In this document: positions 55,491-64,000 of the stretch, piece by piece
How the letters are laid out: the number at the start of each line of letters is the position of its first letter
How positions within the stretch are numbered: the stretch's first letter is position 1
Origin: Macrocystis pyrifera
Taxonomy: Eukaryota; Sar; Phaeophyceae; Laminariales; Laminariaceae
Assembly (NCBI GenBank): GCA_031763025.1
Contig: JASSKH010000021.1
Span: 3,720,001 to 3,784,000 of the forward strand
DNA: 64,000 nucleotides
Direction: 5' to 3'
The notes under the pieces: generated by a model
Told to the model about the DNA's origin: nothing
The model's database searches: none
The model's input: only the letters and a program-made list of their open reading frames with translations
Translations under genes and position numbers: made by a program

Positions 55491-55743
55491 ACCAATCTCT
55501 ACCGTCGCCGCAGCTGCCGCCCGCAGGATGAGGAAATAAAACCACCTGGATTCAGGAATTATGCCCACGAGCAAGCAGCAATCAACCAAGATAATAAAAA
55601 TAAAAAACGAGCCTTCCCCCCGCCCCCCCGCCCAATTTTTTTGTCGGGACGCTTTTTGAGAAATTTGGATTAAGCAACCATCTTCCGTTCATCTTTTTTT
55701 CAGAGGCCACGCATGACTACACTACCGTAAAAAACCTACTGAA

Positions 55744-55822
55744 ATAACTCAGGACGGAAACGCAAGAACTCGCTCGGTTATTCTAATCAGCACCCCAACG
55801 GTCCCTACATTTCCCCTCGGGA
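55744..55822. mobile_element. Foldback family M, copy
   Basis: CTCAGGACGGAAACGCAAGA on the left; ACGGTCCCTACATTTCCCCT on the right. Confidence 0.45.
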
Positions 55823-56132
55823 GTGCTGCTTTTGACAAAGCCTGTTATGCTCCACAGCGCGGTTGCCGTCGGACAGAAAGGTTTCAATCTCGTTCGGAGC
55901 AGGCGTTTTTCTCGTGGGCGGGCAAGGGCCCGTACTACTGTACACACACGTGCTTTTCTCTAAAACAATGAAAAAAAAATAAACAATCTCATCTGTATAT
56001 CCGGCATGTTATCCCATGCATTAACCGCTTTCACTTGCTTGCTTGCTCGTGCCCATTTTTTCGGGACAAATAGCTCGGAATTGGTGTGGGTGATCTTCTG
56101 CTGTATGGCACAACCACCTTTTTTTTTTTTTT

Positions 56133-56211
56133 CCTGGCAGGGATTACAAGGACCATTCAGGTATTAATAAGAAGATTCAAACGGTCGTTACATCTCTCAC
56201 CACAGGGGTAC
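56133..56211. mobile_element. Foldback family M, copy
   Basis: GGGATTACAAGGACCATTC on the left; CAAACGGTCGTTACATCTCT on the right. Confidence 0.4.
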
Positions 56212-57084
56212 CGTGCTGACTAACTGTCCCATCCATAGCGCAAGACCCCTCCCCCCCCCCCCCCCCCCCTATCCCCTATCATCATAGGTCACGACAAAAT
56301 GCAATGGACGTAATTACACAAAACAGAACCCAATCACCGGCAGGCAGACAGCGAGCGAGCAGACGAAAGCAACCGACGGGAATCCGCGAGAGCTCAACTC
56401 GAACCATGACCTTTGCAAAAGGGGATCAGCAAAATTCCAAAAGCGCGCGTGGGGAGAAGGAAAAAAAAAAAAACACATCCGCACACATACACACATTACA
56501 CGCACATACAGCCGACACTTGTGATTAGGAGGAAGGAAGGAAAGAAAGGAAAGGAAAGGAGACTGAAGAAAAAAAGGGAAGAACAAAAGATGAAGAAAAA
56601 AAAAAAAAAAACAAGAAAAACAAGAAAACAAAACCACCAAAAAATTACGTAACCGAAAAAAAAACTAGAAAAAAAAAACAACCATACTATCTTCTTTAAT
56701 ACGCACAGCCAAGCATAAAAAAAAAACGAATCGTGATGAGTTACACTGCTTGTAACCGCGATGACCCAAAACTTCTCGATGTATCCTAGAACCGTAATAG
56801 ACTACCAGCTAACGCCGAGATCCCGAAACCGAGACTGTCAAGGGAAATATTAGCAGTACAGGCACCCAGGTAAAATGCTACTCACTGTGGGGGGTATGGG
56901 GGTATCCTGGTACATACTACAAACGGTCGAGGATACCCGGGTACAACATACCCGAGATGTCGAAAACAACCTGGTGTGGTACCCGTTTGCTACCGGTTTG
57001 GTATCAGAGTGTGCTTAGTACCAGGTAGTATACTGTAGTACAGACTGGGGTCTACCCGGGTATATACCCGAGCGTGACCAAAAC
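56212..57084. other. Unassigned, A-rich
   Basis: A C run at 56249-56269, several A tracts, and many TACCCGGGTA-like short palindromes near 56935-57065. No gene recognised. Confidence 0.35.
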
Positions 57085-57300
57085 AACCCACTTTGGTACC
57101 CGTTTGGTGATCGTTTGATACCCATTTGGTACCCGTTCGGAACCTGTCCGGTACCGTCCGGTACCCGTTTCGCACTCGTTTGGCACCCGTTCGGCACCCG
57201 TTCGGCACCCGTTCGGCACCCGTTCGGCACCCGTTCGGCACCCGTTCGGCACCCGTTCGGCACCCGTTTGGTACCCGTCTGGTACCCGGTTAGTACCTAT
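57085..57300 (+). repeat. 11-bp minisatellite (GGCACCCGTTC)n
   Basis: Seven or more perfect GGCACCCGTTC units at 57178-57262 with GGTACCCGTTT variants on both sides. Period 11 gives a false 11-residue protein repeat in every frame. It begins about 80 bp downstream of the - strand gene's stop codon. Confidence 0.9.
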
Positions 57301-57377
57301 TCTCCTACCCAAGTACCCTGGAGTAAAATACACCTTGCCAGACACACTCTTGGGGGATATATCTCAACCTCATAAAA

Positions 57378-57797
57378 CTATATTTCGATCTCCACGTCCT
57401 CGTCGAGGGCGGCCGCGTCGATAACACCGTACTTGCTCCAAAAGTCTGGCTCCTCGTCGTCATCGCTATCGGACGCATCATCCTCCACCTCGTCCGAATC
57501 CCCCGGGTCCCCAAGACCAACAGCCCCAGTCCCGGCCCTCAACACCACCCCAACAACGACACCCCCCACCCCCACCCCCGCCTCCCCCTCTCCCCCCTTC
57601 CCCTCCTCTCCCGCGGTTTCTAAGCAATCTTCCCCGCCACTAGACTCGGGAGAAACGTCAACAGCGCCAGCGAAGGGTGATGGGTAAGGGGAAGACATTT
57701 TTTCGTGGCGACCTAGGGATTTTCCCAAGTTTTGCCGGCTCGTCGGAGACTCTCGGTGGGCATCGGCTAGAGTCGCCGCGAAATTCTCCGAGCTCCT
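57378..57797 (-). CDS. Acidic protein gene, last exon
   Basis: Starts after a pyrimidine-rich tract and GTGTTTCAG, reads RSSENFAATLADAHRES, QNLGKSLGRHEKMSSPYPSP, acidic and Gly-rich stretches, and ends at TAG, 139 codons plus stop. A GTGGAG a few codons before the stop could be a donor, so the exon might not be terminal. Confidence 0.6.
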   Translation of the reverse strand, partial: RSSENFAATLADAHRESPTSRQNLGKSLGRHEKMSSPYPSPFAGAVDVSPESSGGEDCLETAGEEGKGGEGEAGVGVGGVVVGVVLRAGTGAVGLGDPGDSDEVEDDASDSDDDEEPDFWSKYGVIDAAALDEDVEIEI

Positions 57798-60700
57798 CTG
57801 AAACACGGGCGGGGTGGGGCGGGGTGGGGCGGGTGGATGGGGGTGAGTGTGGAGATGCGGTGGGCGGGCGTGTGTGTGCACTCATGGCATGCATGGCCGT
57901 AGTCGTTTGATCATAAACCCCTCGCATCCCTACAATGCCGGGACGGAGCACATCGTTTTTTGTGCCGAGCAGGGAAGACACATCGCTTACACCAAGCACG
58001 AAGCGAAACACAAGCTGTTAGGCGAGTCGCGTGAAGGGCGAGTTGCATCCTACCAAGAGCCTGCTATTCGATACAATACCCCACTGATTCTTGTCTGGGA
58101 GCATAGGTTTTACGGCAAAGAGCTACCGTTAGATCGACAGCAAACACTGCAACAACAACAACAGGAGTAACATCTGACAAAGCACTGGCCGTCTCCGCCG
58201 CACCTCACCCCCTAGGGACCAGGCCGGGTCAACGCCCTCGACGGGGGGCGACGGGTAAAAATGACACACGACCAGTACTTTAAATGTGCAAGAGTGGCGA
58301 CTTTAGGGCCCATCTTAAGGGGGACTTTCGGCTCTTTCAATTTGACTTGATTTTTTTTTTTTCTAATTTAATTTAAGGGCCCATGTTATCGAAGACTTTC
58401 GGCTCTTTCAATTTGACTTGATTTTTTTTTTTTCTCATTTAATTTGCATCTGATTTGAACGAAATTTAGTGTCCCCCGTTAAGATGGGCTCTTAAGCTTA
58501 GTTTTTTACCAATCCGAGGACAAACAAGAAGAAAACACAAGCTACACCATCACCAACGGCAACACTACCTGTAACAACTACACCACACCACCACCAACAA
58601 CAACAACACCATCACCACCACCATCAAAAACGTAGAAAAAACAAACACATACACGCCAGATCTCTGGTAAAGGCCCATTCAGGACCGGTAGTAATACGGG
58701 GATCCATAGTTAATGGGACCAAAATTTGTTAGAAAAAGTAGTTAAATATATAGGTTTTTATGTAAACCATAGGTCCTATTAATTATGGACCCCCCCGTGT
58801 AATAGTAGTCCCGTTCTGGGCGCGAAACCAGTCAAATTTGAAGAAGTTTTTTTTTCCCCCAAACGGGACTGCAGTCCTAAAAAAGGGTTAAAACAGCAAC
58901 GTTTAGACGAACAGATATCATCAAGTCCATTTTCAAAAAGCAACTTATCCCGAAAAAGAACCCCCCGGTCCTTAAGGAAGCCCGCTCATGATGGAGAGAC
59001 AATAAATAGTAAAAACCCACCTGGCGCAGCGTTTCGAAGATCCCCTGACGAGGCTTATTCTCGCTCGCCCTCCGCTGCTTGCTTTCTTCAAGCAGCGCTC
59101 TTCTCGTTGCCCTCGCGGGGGGTCCCTGAACAAGCACCGATCAGGAGGAGGGGCTGTGTGAGTTGGGCGGGCTTGACTGTAGCTAGTCATGTACTTGGCG
59201 GCTGGCGACGCGAGCCAACCCAAAGTTATGCCTTGGCTTGACTTTGATGTAGTTGGTTGTTAGTTCGCTGCCGGAGTGAGCCAACTAAGTGGCGCATGCC
59301 TCGGCTGAACTCCACCAGCCAACTGAGTAAGGCATGCCTTTCGTTAGCTTCGTACCTGGTAAGGAGTTGTGAGTTGGCTGGCGAAGTAAGCAACCTAAGC
59401 AAGGCGTGCCCTTGGCTTGACTTCGCGATAGCTAACCCTAATCATTTGTCGGCTGGAGACGTCAGCGAACTAACCAAGGCATGCCTTGGCTGGAATTCGC
59501 AATAGCTAGTTACTAGTTGGCTAGCGAAGTAAGCCAACTGAGCAAGGCACGCCGTGGCTGGACTTGACTATAGCCACCAGATAGTCATTGCTTACAGGTA
59601 GCGAAATAACCCAACCAACCATGGCAGGCCTTGGCCGGACTTGACACCTATTACATTAACGGCAATTAGTTGGGTGGCGATCCAAGTCAACTACCCGACT
59701 CAGTTTCCATCAACTGAAAATCATGCGTTGAGCTTCTTCAACACGACAGCCATATATACCGAGACTCAGAACTTCGTAAAAATTACCACTCGCGACTACT
59801 GTAACTGCAGCACCTAGCCAATCAAAACAACCGGTCGGCGACTGATAGTCAGCCAATTCGCAGCCCCACCTATCAGCGCTCGCGATACAGCAGTAGCGAT
59901 AGCACAAATGGTCATTCTTTTATGTCGAACCAACACAGAAAATCAAGACTCGTGACAAAAAAGTCACCAATCCATAAGCCGACACCGACACCACGCGCTA
60001 CTCGTTAGGTCAGCAAAAAAAAAAAAAAAAAAACAAGCATAAACGGTGGGGTGGGGTTTCGCGCGTTTGCGCATGCATGCACTATGTTTATTACACTGGT
60101 CAATTTCGTTTTAAACGCACACCCCTCCCCCCCCCCTTTCCTGGTCGTGGAAATTGTAGTAGGGAGTCGTTTTTTGCTGTAAGCGAACCCTCGCGAATCG
60201 CGACAAATGCAGTACGAGAGCTTACCAGAGGTACCACTTATTCGAGTAAATGGTTGAGGCACACACCGTGTACGAGCTGGATCGCGGACTAGACCAAGGC
60301 CATGAGTTGCCGTGGGAACAACAATCACCCTGCAACGGCGCCAAGCCCACCACTACCGACATCACCGTCACCGTCACCATGCCCACGACCACCGCCACCG
60401 TCGCCGCCACCATCACTCCCACCCCCCCCCCCCCCCCCCCCCCAACCACCACGGACATATCAGCCCACCTTATGTTGAAGTGCGGCCAACCCAGTCTTTC
60501 TTTCGCCCGACAAAAGCGAGGCAGCCCTTCCCCTCATCGCTCCGCCACCTCGTAGGGGTCCCGAAGGAGTCAGAGGCCCAGCAGAAGACGAATCCCACCC
60601 CTCGCTACCTCCATCCCCCCCACCACCGCCTCCACCCCACGCCAAATCCCTTCCACCCAAATTCCTAGTGCTCCTGGACGATCTCCTGTTCCAAGACAAA

Positions 60701-63607
60701 ACGGGCAGTGAGCTATTTTCACCAGCTTGGTTCGCTCCCCTCGCCGCGCTTGCTTGTTTTGCCCCGGGCCACAGCGCGCGGGTTTCCCTTCCGTCTTCCG
60801 ACGCCGGCTCTAGCTCTGGCTTCGGGTTCGTCGATGCAGCTGCCGCTGCCGCTGCCGCTGCCGCCGCCGCCTTCCCCGTCACTGCCGGCGCCGTGATACC
60901 GGCGGTCGATGGTGGTGCGGTCAGCACAACAGCGCCCTCTGCTGTATCGGCGCCATCGTCATCATCGCCGTTCGCAGCAGGACGGTCGCGAGCGAAACCT
61001 TCCGCGGGCGTTGTTGACACCACGGCGGCGGGCGGCGGCGAGCCGCGGGAACGGGACGACGGCGAAGCGCGGGACGGCAAGACGCGGTAGGACGCACGCT
61101 CCTCCAGCTCCTCCAGCTCCCCCTCCCCCTCCTCCTCTTCAGAAGAGCAGCTGGAAGACGCCTCCGCGGCAGCCGCCATCACTACCGGTGCCACCACGGA
61201 AGCGGAGGAGAAGAGGGCATCGGCGTGAGCGTCAGAAATCGCCCCAGCAATCACGTCACCGTTCGCGTTTGGACGTGCGCCAGCCGCGGGTACCTGCGGC
61301 GCCGAGACACTCCCATCAGCGCTACTACTACTACTACTATTCCTTCTCCTACGAGGAATCGCGCCTTCCGAAGAAGAATTGACGCGTTCGGAGGACGCGG
61401 CGGAGGTCGACCCCGCCGTCAGAGATCCTCCCCCCCCCCCCCGCTGTCAACGACGCGCCTGTCAGAGAGCCGGCGTTTCCCTCCCCAGAATCATCCTTCA
61501 ACAGGGTTTCCACCGTTTCCGCAGGCTTTTCCTCCTCGACGTCAGACCCCTCCTCCTCCTCCTCCTCCTCCTCCTCCTCCCCTGTTGGTTCTTCGAGTGT
61601 TTCTTTCCCGTCGGGACCATCCTCACCCGGTACCACGACGGCATGGGTGCTTCCGGCACGGTTGCCGAAGAGGAACCGGCCCAACGCTGCGAAGCCTCCG
61701 GAAGCCCCCCCACCCCCGCCGTCCGGGCTTGTAGAAGACTTTACCTAATTTTCGTGGGAAAGCAGGAGGACAAAAAAACGCGGGTGGCCAAACGGTGCAA
61801 AACGATTTTTGGGGGCAGGGTGGCGTGAGAGAGCGGATCTGACAGATGACCTACCAGGTATCTAAAAGCAGATCACCTGTCGATAGATGGATCCTACAGT
61901 TACATCAACCGGTTATGATAGGTTGTGCAAGAGCAGCGCCACACAGACCCCACACCCGGCAAACATCTCGTATATCGCGCAGATCGCGGGAGACGGGGAC
62001 ATGTCTGCCCCGAACAATCTGTATCGTTAAAGGGGGATCTGATCTGATCGTATCTGATCGCATCGGATCGGATCGGATCTCTCACATCATGAACTGTTTC
62101 CCTCGTAAGAGCAGTACCCATGACACTCGATGGTGTTTTATTTGGGTTTTTTCCATCTCTTGGTTTTCTACTACCCTTCCCATTCACCTGGAAACACTGC
62201 GTACAAGTACAAACCACTCTACTGTCGTCCTAAATTGGGAGTATCTTCTGTATGTTAATACTTGATAAAAAAGATTATTATATTTTGGGACATACGGGTT
62301 TATAGTAGCTCTCATCCCGAACGCGTCTCACCGATAATCTTCCCTCGCCGGCCGACTCCAACTCCGAGTCCGTCTCTGAGGCAACGGTTTTTTTTCCACC
62401 GTCCCCTTCTCCGCACCACCGCCGCCGCCGCCGCCGCCGTCGGCGATGACGATATCCCGCTTGTCGAGATCGAAAGAGAGCCTTGGCTCGCCAACATATC
62501 CCGTCTCCTTCTCCAAAATAGTCTCTGGTGTCCCCGCAGGCTCCGCAGCTGCCGCCGCCGCCGCCGCCGCCGCAAGCTCCGCCGCCGCCAAAAGTTCATC
62601 ATCGTCGTCTGATCCCGCGTCATCTACTACTGCTACCCCTCCAGGCGGTGCCGCCGCTTTGTCGGCGTTCTCCGCGGATAGACCGGCGGCAGGCGAGTCG
62701 GCTCCGGCCGCCGCCCGCCGCCGCCGCCGCCCCGTCGACCTCCGGCTCGGCCGCCGCGGGTCTCTCTCGTTCCCGCAAGTCCGGAAGAGGCAACGCGCCA
62801 TCGTCGTCGCCATCACCACCGCCATCTTCCACCGAGGCGGTAGCGGTAGCGCTGTCGGCGTCCTGCACGACCCCCTCGAGGTCCGTTCCTGGCATCACCA
62901 CACCATCTACACCCACGCTACCACCACCACCACCACCACCACCACCACTACTACCCCCAGAGACCGCTGCCGTTACCGCTGCTATTGGCGCTGGAGCTGG
63001 CGCTGGCGCTTCCGCTGTCGCAGCCGCGCCTTCCCCCCCCCCCCCCGCAGACAACGCCGAACTATTGGCAGGGGATGCTGAGACGGAACCCCCGAACGCG
63101 TGAGCGGAACCGTCCGGCGAGGTGGAGGAAGACAGCAGGGGGTGATACCGTCGCATCGAGGCCACCAACTTCGGCGGGGACTGGCCTAATCTCGACTGGG
63201 CTGTCCTAGATCTCAACACTCCCGAGGGGCTCCGCAGGGCGCGGCCTCCCCCCCCCGCCATCCCCTTGTTGACCATCCACGCTGGCATGGCCAAGGGTGC
63301 AGCGAGCGTACCAGCGCCCGCGCTCTGCCCTTCCGACGAGCGCACCGGTGCCGCCGCCGAAGCCGCCGCCGCCGCCGGCACTGAAACGGCGACCATAGCT
63401 GCTCCGTTCGGGGTAACGCCCAGGGGAGAAAGCGATTTAGACGCGCCGCCGCTGCCGCCGCCGTACCAGTCTTCCGAGGCGCCGCGAACGCGCCCGGATT
63501 GCAGCTTCGCGCGCTCTTTTTGCTGCTGCGCTCTCAAGGCGGCCATTGGGTTGTGGAACCCACCGTGACCGTCCCCCTTGATGTCGGCCGCGGAAGAGTG
63601 CTTGTCT
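57378..63607 (-). CDS. Large acidic low-complexity protein, 3' exons
   Basis: Spliced gene on the - strand: exons 63607-62332, 61744-60469 and 57797-57378, with the 5' end beyond the window or unseen. The first seen exon follows CCCCTTCACCAG and reads DKHSSAADIKGDGHGG, NPMAALRAQQQKERAKLQ, then long Ala, Gly, Ser and Asp runs. The second carries FAALGRFLFGNRAGSTH and an 11-residue Glu run. The last carries ENFAATLADAHRESPTS and ends in DSDDDEEPDFWSKYG ... DEDVEIEI. Both introns are phase 0 and the junctions keep the frame. Three one-base slips occur in repetitive DNA (see findings). Function unknown. The acidic run plus FWSKYG faintly recalls the DWWSKY motif of ferlins, but no C2 domain is visible. 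Likely an intrinsically disordered protein. Confidence 0.6.
57830..58065 (+). repeat. Family D copy 3, within the large intron
   Basis: G-rich lead, CATGCATGGCCGTAGTCGTT, CTACAATGCCGGGACGGAGC, ACACCAAGCACGAAGC, TTGCATCCTACCAAGAGCC. It lies 30 bp upstream of the last exon's acceptor on the gene strand. Confidence 0.7.
58185..58515 (+). mobile_element. Element E copy, interrupted
   Basis: CGCCGCACCTCACCCC, ACCAGGCCGGGTCAACG, AATGACACACGACCAG, then a MITE, then CTTAAGCTTAGTTTTTTACC and AATCCGAGGA. Confidence 0.6.
58306..58491. mobile_element. MITE-F, Harbinger-like, inside element E
   Basis: GGGCCCATCTTAAGGGGGAC at the left is mirrored by GTCCCCCGTTAAGATGGGCT at the right. The body is a direct duplication of GACTTTCGGCTCTTTCAATT with TGACTTGA. 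TTA next to both ends fits the 3-bp TTA/TWA target of PIF/Harbinger elements (family knowledge). Confidence 0.7.
58692..58804 (+). mobile_element. MITE-A copy 15
   Basis: TAATACGGGGATCCATAGTT to ATTATGGACCCCCCCGTGTA, then ATA. Confidence 0.8.
58806..58892. mobile_element. MITE-B copy 7
   Basis: AGTCCCGTTCTGGGCGCGAA, ACCAGTC, then CCCCCAAACGGGACTGCAGT, CCTAAAAAAGGGTTAA. It touches MITE-A copy 15. Confidence 0.75.
59160..59720 (+). repeat. Tandem repeat, about 70-75 bp unit
   Basis: About seven degenerate units with AAGGCATGCCTTGGCT, GACTT, ATAGCTAGTTACTAGTTGGC and GCGAAGTAAGCCAACT. Confidence 0.75.
59721..60468. other. Intron part, no gene seen
   Basis: Contains an A run at 60014-60032 and a C run at 60422-60443 just inside the donor side of the intron. 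Nothing else recognised. Confidence 0.4.
60469..61744 (-). CDS. Acidic protein gene, middle exon
   Basis: Begins VKSSTSPDGGGGGASGG after an ATTAG acceptor, includes FAALGRFLFGNRAGSTH, a poly-Glu run and, beyond a 13-bp C/G run at 61430-61442 where the frame shifts, NSSSEGAIPRRRRNSSSS, a 14-Ala run and GERKTGLAALQHK, then donor GTGGGC. Confidence 0.55.
61832..62095. repeat. GATC-dense repeat family H, copy 5
   Basis: GCGGATCTGACAGATGACCT, CACACCCGGCAAACATCTCG and a closing GATCTGATCTGATCGTATC array, inside the first seen intron of the - strand gene. Confidence 0.55.
62332..63607 (-). CDS. Acidic protein gene, first exon seen
   Basis: Acceptor CCTTCACCAG at 63608. Reads DKHSSAADIKGDGHGG, NPMAALRAQQQKERAK, MRRYHPLLSSSTSPDG, ETGYVGEPRLSFDLDKRD, with Ala and Gly runs, and ends at donor GTGAGA. 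A frame shift lies in the GCGGCGG region near 62715-62735 and another at the T8/A8 run 62388-62395. Confidence 0.55.
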
Positions 63608-64000
63608 CTGGTGAAGGGGGGGGGGGGGGGGATGGGGTTGGGTCGAGAGACAGAGGGGTGTGGCTTAGCGAAAAAGTAGAGGGTTGTTCACTATTGGCCC
63701 AGCTTGAAACCAAAAAAAAAATGTGCAAACGGAATATGCTTAGAAAGACTATCGTCCAAACCATAACCCTGAAACCGCGACCGCCTGGGATATTTCCAAG
63801 AAATATCTTCAAGAAAGTTCTAGGAATTTTCCAATAAGTGGACATATGTAGTGGAGGGTTGGTGTGCACTGTCAAAACCATTTTGTCGACGCCGAGCCAA
63901 TAACTTGACACCGTAAGCCTATGGAGGACCATACCTGCAGAAGTCACGCAGTCGATGACACACACGATTATCGAACCACACGTGTGATGAGATACACCAC
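63608..64000 (-). other. Intron or upstream part of the - strand gene
   Basis: A C/G run of 13 at 63618-63630 gives the polypyrimidine tract of the acceptor. A CACACGTGTGAT palindrome lies at 63979. No further exon was found. Confidence 0.4.

Noticed and set aside
57015-57375. A protein with an 11-residue repeat (PNGCRTGAERV)
   Set aside because: Explained fully by the 11-bp minisatellite; all frames show the same artefact.

Overview
The window looks like nuclear DNA of a eukaryote with spliced genes, most likely a stramenopile such as a brown alga (inference). The evidence is exons with good GT/AG junctions split by introns of 0.6 to 2.7 kb, conceptual proteins rich in Ala, Gly, Ser and Asp runs, a bactofilin-type gene (a bacterial cytoskeletal fold also reported from some protists), and a very heavy load of short repeats. 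No operon, ribosome binding site or bacterial gene organisation is visible. Coding density is very low.

Two spliced genes can be supported. On the + strand (33261-38176) four exon pieces encode a Ser/Pro-rich N-terminal tail followed by most of a bactofilin beta-helix. On the - strand (63607-57378) three exons encode the 3' part of a large, acidic, low-complexity protein. Its reading frame is kept across both introns, apart from three slips at homopolymers or GC-rich triplets that may be assembly errors. A good single-exon candidate lies at 26584-26691 (+), a cysteine-rich reading frame at 45559-45948 (+), and weaker exon candidates at 1748-1967, 12636-13097 and 44416-44506.

Almost everything else is repeats. 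The left third (1-25 kb) is packed with small transposons: a tRNA-headed SINE with an A-rich tail, a roughly 110-bp MITE flanked by TA (MITE-A), a roughly 90-bp TTAA-flanked palindrome (MITE-B), a GTAG-TTTTG family with inverted ends (family C), a GGACC foldback family (M) and single long-TIR elements at 10.15 kb and 38.54 kb. Nested insertions give a relative order: SINEs went into MITE-A and into family C, and a Harbinger-like MITE went into a polyA-tailed element. The middle (25-47 kb) holds minisatellites, trinucleotide arrays, GATC-dense repeats and the + strand gene. A decayed LTR retroelement with recognisable direct long terminal repeats spans about 47.1-51.9 kb. The right end holds more arrays and the - strand gene.

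Two properties stand out: very long pure poly(dG)/poly(dC) tracts, up to 137 bp, and a dispersed repeat (family D) whose one end always abuts a G tract. All similarity statements were made by eye; no database search was run.
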